Assembly: GCF_008632125.1 (NCBI RefSeq)
Contig: NZ_VWRN01000027.1
Coordinates: 124,001-188,000 of the forward strand
DNA length: 64,000 bases
Origin: Cupriavidus cauae
GTDB lineage: Bacteria; Pseudomonadota; Gammaproteobacteria; Burkholderiales; Burkholderiaceae
Direction of reading: 5' to 3'
In this document: positions 53,918-62,889 of the stretch, piece after piece
How the letters are laid out: each line of letters starts with the position of its first letter
Numbering within the stretch: the first letter of the stretch is position 1
Program-made: the position numbers and the translations under genes
The notes under the pieces: model-generated
The model's database searches: none
What the model was told of the DNA's origin: nothing
What the model saw: only the letters and a program-made list of their open reading frames with translations

Positions 53918-55562
53918 CACGAATTCCGATTTCCCCACGCCCGCCGACGAAGGGCGCTTCCGCCAACTGCTGGCCGCCGCCCGTGGCATCGTCCGGTGCG
54001 ATGCCGCGGCGCTGCTGCGTTTGCAAGGAGAAGTGCTGGTGCCGGTCGCCGTCCACGGCCTGAGCGACGACGCGCTCGGGCGGCGCTTCCCCGTCTCGGC
54101 TCATCCACGCCTGGCGCAGCTGCTCGACAGCGAGGACGGCGTGCGATTCGCCGCCGATTGCGGCCTGCCGGACCCGTACGACGGGCTGATCGAGGGACAG
54201 CCGGACATCCTGCCGATCCACGACTGCATGGGCGCGCCGCTGCATTGCGGCGGCCGGCTGTGGGGCCTGGTGACACTGGACGCGCTGCAGCCCGGCGCCT
54301 TCGCCGACATCTCGGCGGCGCAGATGCAGGCGGTGGTGACGATGCTCGAATCCGGCATCGAGGCCGACGAGACGATCCGCGCGCTGGCCGAACGCGCGGC
54401 GCGCGAGCGCGAAATGAGCCGCGCGCTGCAGGCCCGTGGCCAGCCGCGCGAGCTCCTTGGCAAGAGCGCGGCGATGAAGCGGCTCAAGCAGGAAATCGAC
54501 ACGGTGGCGGCGTCGGATCTGAGCGTGCTGATCCTGGGGGAAACCGGCGTGGGCAAGGAACTGGTCGCACAACGTCTGCATGACCGTTCGGCCCGCCGCG
54601 ACCGGCCGCTGGTGCAGATCAACTGCGCGGCGCTGCCGGAGACGCTGGCCGACAGCGAGCTGTTCGGGCACAAGCGCGGGGCTTTCACCGGCGCGGTACA
54701 GGACCGCGTCGGCAAGTTCGAGTTGGCCGACGGTGGCACGCTGTTTCTCGACGAGGTGGGCGAGCTGCCGTTGCCGGTCCAGGCCAAGCTGCTGCGCGTG
54801 CTGCAGAGCGGGGAAGTGCAGCGGCCCGGCAGCGACCGGCTGCTGCGGGTCGATGTCCGCGTGCTGGCGGCGACCAACCGCGACCTCGGCAAGGCGGTGG
54901 CCGAGGGCCGCTTTCGCGCGGACCTGTATCACCGGCTGTCGGTCTATCCGTTGCGCGTGCCGCCGCTGCGCGAGCGCGGGCGCGATGTGCTGGCGCTGGC
55001 CGGCGGCTTTCTCGAGGAAAACCAGCACCGGCTCGGTGCGCGCAACCTTCGGCTGTCGCCGGACGCGGCGCTGGCGCTGATGGCGTATGCCTGGCCGGGC
55101 AATGTCCGCGAACTCGAACATCTGATCAGCCGGGCGGCGCTGCGCGCGCTGGCCGAATCGCGCCGCGGCGCGCGCTGGATCGCGATCGAGCCGCGCCACC
55201 TTGGGCTGGACAGCGGCACCAGCCGGCTCGCGCATGGCAACGAAGCCAACGAAGACGTCCGCCACCCCAGCCGCCCCACCGCAGCGCAGCGCGACGACAC
55301 ACCGGCCGCTCGTGCCGCGCAGTCCCTGCCGGCAAGCGCGCCGGAGGCAGATCGGCTGATAGGGAGCGGCACGCTGCGCGAAGCCACCGACGAATTCCAG
55401 CGCCGCTGGATCGAAGCCGTGCTGGCGCGGCACGGCGGCGCCTATGCCGCCGCAGCGCGCGCGGCCGGCATGGATCGCAGCAATTTCCACCGGCTGGCGC
55501 GGCGATTGGGGGTTGCGCCGGAGGCAAGGCGCCAGACGGGCCGCGACGCCGATCCGCACTAG
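53913..55562 (+). CDS. norR: Nitric oxide-responsive sigma-54 activator NorR
   Basis: This 549-aa activator has an N-terminal GAF domain (about 15-165) that senses NO at a non-haem iron, an AAA+ domain (about 190-420) with Walker A GETGVGKE, the sigma-54-contact loop GAFTGA and Walker B GGTLFLDEVGE, and a C-terminal Fis-type helix-turn-helix (GGAYAAAARAAGMDRSNFHR). An unusually long Pro/Ala/Arg-rich linker of about 80 residues separates AAA+ and HTH. It activates hmp and probably represses itself through the third site. Confidence 0.93.
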   Translation: MTTNSDFPTPADEGRFRQLLAAARGIVRCDAAALLRLQGEVLVPVAVHGLSDDALGRRFPVSAHPRLAQLLDSEDGVRFAADCGLPDPYDGLIEGQPDILPIHDCMGAPLHCGGRLWGLVTLDALQPGAFADISAAQMQAVVTMLESGIEADETIRALAERAAREREMSRALQARGQPRELLGKSAAMKRLKQEIDTVAASDLSVLILGETGVGKELVAQRLHDRSARRDRPLVQINCAALPETLADSELFGHKRGAFTGAVQDRVGKFELADGGTLFLDEVGELPLPVQAKLLRVLQSGEVQRPGSDRLLRVDVRVLAATNRDLGKAVAEGRFRADLYHRLSVYPLRVPPLRERGRDVLALAGGFLEENQHRLGARNLRLSPDAALALMAYAWPGNVRELEHLISRAALRALAESRRGARWIAIEPRHLGLDSGTSRLAHGNEANEDVRHPSRPTAAQRDDTPAARAAQSLPASAPEADRLIGSGTLREATDEFQRRWIEAVLARHGGAYAAAARAAGMDRSNFHRLARRLGVAPEARRQTGRDADPH

Positions 55563-55807
55563 TCGCGCGCCAGCGGCCAAACCCTGCCTGCGGCCCACCC
55601 TTCACCACGAGCGACGTCCAAGGCATACTTGGCCCTGCGAGCTGATCGCCTGCCTGCATTCGCCGACCTCGACGGCCCGGCCGGAAAATTTTCTGTCGGC
55701 GGCCCCTGTGCAAACGCCGGCTAGCGCCAATACTAGAGGTCGGAGGCGCGCGGCCCGTAGTGCGCAATGACGCTTCGATCGACCACCCATAGCACCGGAA
55801 GCGAACC

Positions 55808-58800
55808 GTGTCGCGTCGTGTCTGGCCTATCGTTGTCCTGCTGGTCCTGGTTGGCGGCGCCTGCTATTTCGCCGCCCATCTGATCGCTGACGAGGTTCGC
55901 ACCTCGCGGTGGCAGGCGCGCTATTTTCACGATTGGGGCCAGCGCCTGACCTACACCATCGCGCCGGGCGCCAGCGACCGCATCCGCTTCCCCGATGCCG
56001 GGCCCTACGATATGCGGCTCGGCTACGCCCGCATTCCGCACTACACCGAGTTGCTGGAAGCGCGCGGCTTCGTGCGCGAGCATCAGGCGCGGATGTCCCA
56101 GGCGATGCTCGAATACCTCGATCTCGGCCTGTACGCGCCCTATCGCGAAAAGACCCGCGCCGGGCTCGCCCTGCTCGATTGCAACGACCGCAACGTGTCG
56201 GTGCAGCGCTTCCCCGAACGGCAGTACCAGGACTACCGCGAAGTGCCGCAGGTCCTGGCCAACTCGCTGCTGTTCGTCGAGAACCAGGGGCTGCTCAATC
56301 CCGAATATCCGACCCGCAATCCGGCGCTCGACTGGCGCCGGCTGTCGCGCGCCGGCGTCGACCAGCTGTTCGCCATCGTCGATCGCGAGCGCGACACGCC
56401 GGGCGGCAGCACGCTGGCCACGCAGATCGAGAAATACCGCCATTCGCCGCAGGGCCGCACGTCCTCGATCTCGGAGAAGCTGCGCCAGATGGGCTCGGCC
56501 TCGGTGCGCGCCTATCTCGATGGGCGCGATACCGTGCGGGCGCGCGAACGCATCGTGGTCGACTACCTGAACACCGTACCGCTGTCGGCGCGCAATGGTC
56601 GCGGCGAAATCCACGGCATCGGCGATGGCATGTACTACTGGTACGGCGAGGACTTCGACGAAGCGAATCGGATGCTGCACGAGATCGAGTCGAAACCACC
56701 CACGCCGCGCGAGGCGCAGGTCTTCAAGCAGGCGCTGTCGCTGATCATCGCGCAGCGCCGTCCCTCGTACCATCTGCGCCGCTACGACACCAACCTGGAA
56801 CCGCTGACCGACAGCTATCTGCGCCTGCTAGCCGGCGCCGGCGTGATTTCGACGCGTTTGCGCGACGCCGCGCTGGCCGCGCGGCTCGACAAGGCGCCGA
56901 TTCCCTCGCTGCCGCCCGCCGATCCCTTCGTCACGCGCAAGGCCATCAACCAGGTGCGCACCGATCTGTCGCGCCTGCTCGGCGTGTCGAGCCGCTACGA
57001 TCTGGACCGGCTCGACCTGACGGTCGCCAGCACGATCAATACCGAGGCGCAGCGCCAGATCACCGCCACGCTGATGAAGCTGCGCGACAAGGAAGGCGCG
57101 CGCGAGCTCGGCCTCTACGGCCACAACATGCTGCGCGATCATGACGATCCGTCGAAGCTGGCGGCCAGCTTCACGCTGTTCGAGCGGGTCGGCAATGCCA
57201 GCTATCTGCGCGTGCAGGCCGACAATATCGACCAGCCGTTCGACCTGAACAGCGGCGCGCGGCTCAATCTCGGCTCGACCGCCAAGCTGCGCACGCTGGT
57301 CACCTACCTCGAGATCCTTGCCGAACTGCACGACCGCTACGCGGGCATGACGCGCGCCGAGCTGCAGCGCGTCCCGGTCTCGCCGCAGGATGGGCTGACG
57401 CGCTGGACGATCGACTGGCTGCTGAAGAACCCCAACGGCAATCGCCGCGCGATGCTCGAGGCCGCGCTCGAACGCAAGTACGCCGGCGGCGCCGGCGAGG
57501 CCTTCTTCACCGGCGGCGGGCTGCAGACCTTCACCAACTTCGAGCGCTCGGCCAGCGTGGAAAGCCTGACGGTGCGCCGGGCCTTCCAGCACTCGGTCAA
57601 CCTGGTGTTCATCCGCATGATGCGTGACATCGTCCGCTACGAAGTCCACCGCGCGCACCCCGATGCCAGCGAGCTGCTGGCCGACCGCGATGCGCCCGGC
57701 CGGCGCAAATGGCTGGAGCGCTTCGCCGACGAGGAAGGCAGCCAGTACCTGACCGGCTTCTATCGCAAGTACAACGCGCTCGACAAGAACGGCCGCATCG
57801 CGCTGCTGCTGCAGCGTGTGAAGCCCATCGCGGTGCGCGTGGCGGTGGCATTGCGCAGCGCCGATCCGACCATGGACGAGGCCACTTTCGCCCGGCATCT
57901 GCGCGCCAAGCTCGGCACCAAGCTCGACGACGAGGATGTGTTCAAGCTCTACGACAAGTACGGCAAGGACAAATTCTCGCTGAACGACCGCGGCTACCTG
58001 TCGCGCATCCATCCGCTCGAACTGTGGTTGATCGACTATCTGGACGACCATTCCGAGGCGGACCTGAAACAGGTGCTGGAGGCCAGCGCCGACGTTCGCC
58101 AGGAGGTCTACACCTGGCTGTTCCGCACGCGCAGCAAGGCGGGGCAGGACAACCGCATCCGCATCCTGCTCGAGCGCGATGCCTTCGAGCGGATCGGCGA
58201 GCGCTGGCGCCGGCTGGGCTATCCCTTCGATACGCTGACGCCTTCCTATGGCAGCGCGGTCGGCGCCTCCGGCGATCGTCCCGCCGCGCTGTCGGAGCTG
58301 GCGGGCATCCTGCTCAGCGGCGGCCTGCAGCCGTACACCGAGACCGTGCGCTGGCTCGACTTCGCCGCCGGCACACCGTACGAAACCCGCTTCGTGCTGC
58401 GGCCCGGGCAGCGCAAGCGCCTGCTGCCCGAGGATGTCGCGGAACTCGCGCGGCGCTCGCTGCTGGACGTGGTCGAGGGCGGCACCGCGCGCTCGGCACA
58501 GGGCGCCTTTCCGGCCGATCGCGGCATGGCGCTCGGCGGCAAGACCGGCACCGGCGATCATCGGCACATGGTGTTCGGCCGCGGGGGCTACGTGATCGCA
58601 TCGCGCGCCGTCAGCCGCTCGGCCACCTTCGTCTTCACCATCGGCGAGCGCTACTTCGGCACCGTCACGCTGCATGTGCGCGGCCCGCATGCGGCGCGCT
58701 ACAGCTTCACCAGCGCCTTGTCGGTCAGGCTGCTGCGCGGGCTGGCACCGACCATCGTGGCGATGGACCCGCAGGCCGGACCGGCGACGCTCGCCTGCAC

Positions 58801-58810
58801 CGGCGGTTGA
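55808..58810 (+). CDS. Class A penicillin-binding protein (GT51 plus transpeptidase), 1000 aa, atypical
   Basis: This 1000-aa membrane protein has one N-terminal helix (residues 5-24), a GT51 transglycosylase domain and a transpeptidase domain. The GT51 Glu is E158 in FVENQGLLNPEYP (usual ED-x-x-F reads ENQGL), followed by GGSTLATQIEKYRHS (199-213). The transpeptidase has S490-TAK, S596-VN and K912-TG. The gap of about 316 residues between SxN and KTG is far larger than usual and holds an extra helical region. It would polymerise and cross-link peptidoglycan, perhaps a specialised version. It stands alone. Confidence 0.85.
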   Translation: MSRRVWPIVVLLVLVGGACYFAAHLIADEVRTSRWQARYFHDWGQRLTYTIAPGASDRIRFPDAGPYDMRLGYARIPHYTELLEARGFVREHQARMSQAMLEYLDLGLYAPYREKTRAGLALLDCNDRNVSVQRFPERQYQDYREVPQVLANSLLFVENQGLLNPEYPTRNPALDWRRLSRAGVDQLFAIVDRERDTPGGSTLATQIEKYRHSPQGRTSSISEKLRQMGSASVRAYLDGRDTVRARERIVVDYLNTVPLSARNGRGEIHGIGDGMYYWYGEDFDEANRMLHEIESKPPTPREAQVFKQALSLIIAQRRPSYHLRRYDTNLEPLTDSYLRLLAGAGVISTRLRDAALAARLDKAPIPSLPPADPFVTRKAINQVRTDLSRLLGVSSRYDLDRLDLTVASTINTEAQRQITATLMKLRDKEGARELGLYGHNMLRDHDDPSKLAASFTLFERVGNASYLRVQADNIDQPFDLNSGARLNLGSTAKLRTLVTYLEILAELHDRYAGMTRAELQRVPVSPQDGLTRWTIDWLLKNPNGNRRAMLEAALERKYAGGAGEAFFTGGGLQTFTNFERSASVESLTVRRAFQHSVNLVFIRMMRDIVRYEVHRAHPDASELLADRDAPGRRKWLERFADEEGSQYLTGFYRKYNALDKNGRIALLLQRVKPIAVRVAVALRSADPTMDEATFARHLRAKLGTKLDDEDVFKLYDKYGKDKFSLNDRGYLSRIHPLELWLIDYLDDHSEADLKQVLEASADVRQEVYTWLFRTRSKAGQDNRIRILLERDAFERIGERWRRLGYPFDTLTPSYGSAVGASGDRPAALSELAGILLSGGLQPYTETVRWLDFAAGTPYETRFVLRPGQRKRLLPEDVAELARRSLLDVVEGGTARSAQGAFPADRGMALGGKTGTGDHRHMVFGRGGYVIASRAVSRSATFVFTIGERYFGTVTLHVRGPHAARYSFTSALSVRLLRGLAPTIVAMDPQAGPATLACTGG

Positions 58811-59029
58811 ACGAGCCCGAGCCCGCTGTCGCCATGGCGCGGACCTTCCGCGCGCGCGGTTGACGCCATCTGTTCGCTGCCCCACCAATCCCCCGCCGCG
58901 CCGCGCCCGAAACGTCGCGCCGCGACTTTGCCCGCACCGTCCCTGCGCTTACCATGCAAGCAAACGACGAGCATCGGCAACCGCCGATACGCAGGCAGAA
59001 AATACGTCGCCGAGGAACGGGGGGCACCT

Positions 59030-59854
59030 TTGAGCAGCTACATCGAAGACTACTGCGCGCGCATCCGGCAAGGCGGCGCCAACGCCGTGATGGCGCATCC
59101 GGTCGTGGTGGACAGCGACGGCACCTACGTGATGAGCTACGTGCCGTTCGAACACGTCAACGCCACCGCCCGGCTGGTGCTGGTCAGCACGACGCCGGGA
59201 CACATGCATGTGCGGCTCGCCGCCGAACTGACCGAGGCCCTGCTGCGCGCGCATGCGCCAGGCCGCATCGTCCAGCTGGAAAACAAGCGCCAGATCGAGT
59301 TGGGCGGGCCGCTGGTGCGGCCAAACCTGATCCGCATGCTCGATCATTTCGGCATCCCGGCACTGGTCGGCGCCGAACGGGCGACCGCCCTGTGGGAGGA
59401 CAGCTTTCACCTGCTGCAGCCGCTGGCCTTGCTGCCGCAGGCGACCATGCGCCGTGGGCTGGCCTTCGATGGCACGCTGGAAGCGCTGCTCGCCATACCG
59501 ATGCTGCGCCGCGCGTTCGAGACGCAGTTTGTCGAACGGCTGACAAGGGTCCGCGACGATGCCCTCTATCTGGCGCTGGGCCGCACCGCGTGGGCGGGCC
59601 TGTGCCACGCGGCCGAGAAGGGCGTGATCGGTGCCGGCCAGCTGCTGGGCATGATGCCGGTGCCCGCGCGCGCGGGCAGCATGGTGCGCTACTTCCTTGG
59701 CGAGATCAGTGCGGCGAAGCTGTCGCCCAGAGACCCGGTCAGGCACCGCACCGCCTGGCTGGACGCGGCGCGGCGCGAATTGATCGAGAACGTGCGCCGC
59801 CACCGGCAGGCGCAGAGCGGCGCGGCGACGGGGGTCACCACTGCGGCCGCGTAG
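59030..59854 (+). CDS. Protein of unknown function, TTG start
   Basis: This 274-aa soluble protein begins at a TTG (59030) after GGAACGGGGGG, giving MSSYIEDYCARIRQGGANAV; a longer frame with no better start runs upstream. It contains HPVVVDSDGTYVMSYVPFEH, a long helical middle part, and ends in an Ala/Thr tail. No signal peptide or membrane helix is seen. No family is recognised. A 12-bp tandem repeat follows the stop. Confidence 0.6.
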   Translation: MSSYIEDYCARIRQGGANAVMAHPVVVDSDGTYVMSYVPFEHVNATARLVLVSTTPGHMHVRLAAELTEALLRAHAPGRIVQLENKRQIELGGPLVRPNLIRMLDHFGIPALVGAERATALWEDSFHLLQPLALLPQATMRRGLAFDGTLEALLAIPMLRRAFETQFVERLTRVRDDALYLALGRTAWAGLCHAAEKGVIGAGQLLGMMPVPARAGSMVRYFLGEISAAKLSPRDPVRHRTAWLDAARRELIENVRRHRQAQSGAATGVTTAAA

Positions 59855-59898
59855 GTCGGCGCACAGGTCGGCGCATAGGTCGGCGCATAGGTGTGAGC
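59851..59898. repeat. Four-copy 12-bp tandem repeat
   Basis: Four copies of a TAGGTCGGCGCA-type 12-mer begin at the stop codon of the unknown protein; the last copy is degenerate. It lies between convergent genes. Confidence 0.85.
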
Positions 59899-59940
59899 GT
59901 ACGCCGTCGCCCCGCCGACGGCCGATGACGATTGCCTGCG

Positions 59941-60972
59941 CTACAGCGTCTGCGCGCCGCTGACCGGCCGCAATTGCTGCGCGGCCTGCGCGGCCAGCTC
60001 GAAGGAATGCAGCCGCGCCTGATGATCGTAGATCTGCGCGGTCAGCATCAGCTCGTCCGGACGCAGATCGTCGACGAAGCGCTGCATGCCCTCGCGCACC
60101 GTATCGAGGTTGCCGACCACCGAACAGGACAGCGAGCGGCGGATATGGGCGGCCTCGGTCTCGTTCCACATCGATTCGATATCGTCGACCGGCGGACGGA
60201 TGCGCCCCGGCGTGCCGCGCACCAGCGCCAGGAACTGCTGCTGCAGCGAGCTGAACAGCCGGCTCGCCTCGGCATCGGTATCGGCGGCGAACACGTTCAG
60301 GCCCAGCATCACGTAGGGCCGGGACAGCGCCTCCGAAGGCCGGAAGGTCTGCCGATACAGATCCACCGCCTGGCGCATGAAGCCGGGCGCGAAATGCGAG
60401 GCGAAGGCGAACGGCAGCCCCATCGATGCGGCCAGCTGCGCGCTGAACAGGCTGGAGCCCAGCAGCCACAGCGGCACCTTCAGGCCCGCGCCCGGTACCG
60501 CGCGCAGCCGCTGGCCGGGCCGCGGCTCGTCGAAATAGGCCTGCAACTCCTCGACGTCCTGCGGGAAGGTGTCGGCCGTGTCGTGGGTCGCGCTGCGGCG
60601 CAGCGCGCGCGCCGTCAGCTGGTCGGTGCCGGGCGCGCGGCCCAGTCCCAGGTCGATACGGCCCGGAAACAGCGAGGCCAGCGTGCCGAACTGCTCGGCG
60701 ACCACCAGCGGCGAATGGTTGGGCAGCATGATGCCGCCCGAGCCGACGCGGATGGTCGAGGTTCCGTTGGCGACGTAGCCGATCAGCACCGCCGTGGCGG
60801 CGCTCGCAATGCCGGGCATGTTGTGGTGCTCGGCCAGCCAGAAGCGGCGATAGCCCCAGCGCTCGGCATGCTGCGCGAGGTCCAGCGAATTGCGCATCGA
60901 TTGGGCGGCGTCGCTTCCCTCGGGAATCGGCGAAAGATCGAGCAGGGAGTAGGCAGTGGTGGGAGCGGTCAT
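59941..60972 (-). CDS. Luciferase-like flavin-dependent monooxygenase (LLM class)
   Basis: This 343-aa enzyme has the LLM TIM-barrel: [77 protein letters not shown]. This subgroup (the MsnO8/YhbW-like) uses reduced FMN and O2 on an unknown substrate. The ATG at 60972 ([10 protein letters not shown]) is chosen over an in-frame upstream extension. It is monocistronic. Confidence 0.9.
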   Translation of the reverse strand: MTAPTTAYSLLDLSPIPEGSDAAQSMRNSLDLAQHAERWGYRRFWLAEHHNMPGIASAATAVLIGYVANGTSTIRVGSGGIMLPNHSPLVVAEQFGTLASLFPGRIDLGLGRAPGTDQLTARALRRSATHDTADTFPQDVEELQAYFDEPRPGQRLRAVPGAGLKVPLWLLGSSLFSAQLAASMGLPFAFASHFAPGFMRQAVDLYRQTFRPSEALSRPYVMLGLNVFAADTDAEASRLFSSLQQQFLALVRGTPGRIRPPVDDIESMWNETEAAHIRRSLSCSVVGNLDTVREGMQRFVDDLRPDELMLTAQIYDHQARLHSFELAAQAAQQLRPVSGAQTL

Positions 60973-61183
60973 GCGGGAAGGATGCGGGAAGGCGAAGCGG
61001 GAACGGTTTTTTGGCCGGGCGTGGCGCGATCGATGGCCGACCGGCACATCGACGCATCGGCACGCCGCGGCGCCGCCAGGCGTTTTCCGTGGACGGCGAT
61101 CGAGTTGGAACGGCAACTATAGCCGTTCTCTTCCCGCGTTGTCGGAAGGGTCTCCCGGCGCCAGACAGTCCGCATCGGGCTCG

Positions 61184-62119
61184 CTAGACCGCCAGCACAC
61201 GTTCCCCTTGCAGCTGCTTCCAGGCATCGATGCCGCCCAGCAGCGCCCACGTATTGGCATAGCCGGCCGCGCGCAGCCGCTCGGCCAGCATGGCGGCGGA
61301 CAGTTCGTTGGGGCAGGCGCAATAGATCACGATCTCGACGGCCGGGGGATGTTCGGCGAGTACGTCCAGCGGCGCCTCCGGGTCCACCGCCAGAGCGCCG
61401 GGGATGCGCTCGAGCGCCGCGCTGCCCGGCGCGCGCACGTCCAGCACCAGCGGCAGGCGGCCGTCCTGGCGCCGCGCCTCCAGTTCGACGACGCTCATGC
61501 GCGGAATCAGCCGGGTGCGGCGCAGCAGCCGGACCCGCTTCCACCAGCGCCAGACAATGAACAGCGCGAGCGCAAGCAGCGCCAGCATCAGCGCCAGGTG
61601 GCCATAGGTGCCGAAGGCGTCCAGCACGGCATCGATCGCATCGCTGAACGCCGCGCCGATCATCAGCGCCCCGCCGGCCCAGACCACGGCACCGATCGCG
61701 TCGTAGAACAGGAAGACCGTGAACGGCGTGGCCGTCATGCCCGCCATCGCCGTCGACAGCGCGCCCGCGCCCGGCAACAGCTTGGAGAAGATCAGCGAAC
61801 GGGGCCCCAGACGCAGATACAGCGACTGCGTTTGCCGGATACAGCTGTCCTGCGACAGCGATACCTTGCAGATGGTGCGCAGCATCGGCTGGCCCAGGCG
61901 CCGGCCCGCGAGGTACCACAGCGAATCGGCGATCAGGCAGGCCACCACGACGGCGCCCAGCACCGCGCCGATCGACGGTCCGGTCTCGCGCATGCCCAGC
62001 GCCCCGGCAACCAGCAACAAAGGATAGGCGGGCACCGGCAGCCCGGCCTGCTCGATGAGCACGTTCAGAAATACCAGCGTCAGTCCGTGCTGTTCCAGCA
62101 GGACCTGCAATTCGCCCAC
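61184..62119 (-). CDS. DedA-family membrane protein fused to a rhodanese domain
   Basis: This 311-aa protein has a DedA/VTT domain (about residues 1-195: LIEQAGLPVPAYPLLLVAGA, YLAGRRLG, FSKLLPGAGALSTAMAGMT) with about five membrane helices, followed by a cytoplasmic rhodanese domain (about 205-305: LPLVLDVRAPG, IYCACPNELSAAMLAERL, LLGGIDAWKQ). The rhodanese has the catalytic Cys (VIYCAC). DedA proteins act in lipid scrambling and envelope homeostasis; this fusion occurs in betaproteobacteria, as I recall. It starts at the ATG at 62119. Confidence 0.9.
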   Translation of the reverse strand: MGELQVLLEQHGLTLVFLNVLIEQAGLPVPAYPLLLVAGALGMRETGPSIGAVLGAVVVACLIADSLWYLAGRRLGQPMLRTICKVSLSQDSCIRQTQSLYLRLGPRSLIFSKLLPGAGALSTAMAGMTATPFTVFLFYDAIGAVVWAGGALMIGAAFSDAIDAVLDAFGTYGHLALMLALLALALFIVWRWWKRVRLLRRTRLIPRMSVVELEARRQDGRLPLVLDVRAPGSAALERIPGALAVDPEAPLDVLAEHPPAVEIVIYCACPNELSAAMLAERLRAAGYANTWALLGGIDAWKQLQGERVLAV

Positions 62120-62334
62120 GGCGGTCTCCCGGTGAATGATCGATGGCGCGATGATTCGCGATATGGGCGAAGTTTGCCAGCACTGCGGCCACCGCGGCCG
62201 GTCCCGGGCTGGACGATCGTTTCAAAAACTCTGAATGTCCGGTGCGCCGGACTGCTCGCCCTGCGCCCAAAGGCGTGGCAAGATGGCGCCGAAGCGGCTC
62301 GGACCCGCCGGCCGCTCGAAACTGGGAGATGCGT

Positions 62335-62586
62335 ATGCTGTCATTCCTCGGTACGGTGATCGTCGGCCTGATCGTCGGGCTGATCGCCAGGGCCATCAAG
62401 CCTGGCGACGACAAGATGGGTTGGATCTTGACCATATTGCTTGGCATAGGCGGTTCGCTGATCGCCGGATATGTCGGCCAGGCGCTCGGCTGGTATCGCC
62501 CCGGGGAGCCGGCCGGCTGGATCGCCTCGGTGATCGGCGCGATCGTGCTGCTGGTGATCTACGGGCTGGTACGGCGCAGAGCCTGA
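62335..62586 (+). CDS. GlsB/YeaQ/YmgE-family stress response membrane protein
   Basis: This 83-aa protein has three predicted helices (FLGTVIVGLIVGLIARAIKP, ILTILLGIGGSLIAGYVGQA, WIASVIGAIVLLVIYGLV), the normal length and pattern of the transglycosylase-associated YeaQ family. The ATG at 62335 is preferred to the one at 62329 because GGGAG then lies at proper spacing. A strong terminator follows. Confidence 0.88.
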   Translation: MLSFLGTVIVGLIVGLIARAIKPGDDKMGWILTILLGIGGSLIAGYVGQALGWYRPGEPAGWIASVIGAIVLLVIYGLVRRRA

Positions 62587-62889
62587 CGCCTGCCCAGGGG
62601 GCGGGGCCATTGGCGGCCTCGCCCATCGTTTTTTGGCGCCCGGTCCCGCTTCCGCCCCGCACCCATCCACTCGGCACACGGCGGCTTGCACGCCGGCCCG
62701 CCAACCGCAGTTCGCTGCGTTCGCACAACAGTGCCGGCACCCTTTGTTGCGAAAGATTGAACTGCCGACACATTTCCGTAAGAAATCGCGCTGAACCGTG
62801 CGTAGGCTGGCGTTCCCCCAAGCCCGCCACCGTTCCCGCCCACTCCCCTTGCGGCGGACGGCGAGCCAGTCCCGACGGAGGACGCCGCC
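62587..62889. other. Spacer between terminator and ankyrin gene
   Basis: Apart from the terminator at its left end, these 303 bases hold no supported gene. A GGAGG Shine-Dalgarno at 62876-62880 belongs to the ankyrin gene. Confidence 0.6.
62599..62634 (+). terminator. Rho-independent terminator after GlsB/YeaQ gene
   Basis: The stem GGGCGGGGCC/GGCCTCGCCC (one mismatch) with a 6-nt loop is followed by ATCGTTTTTT. Confidence 0.85.
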
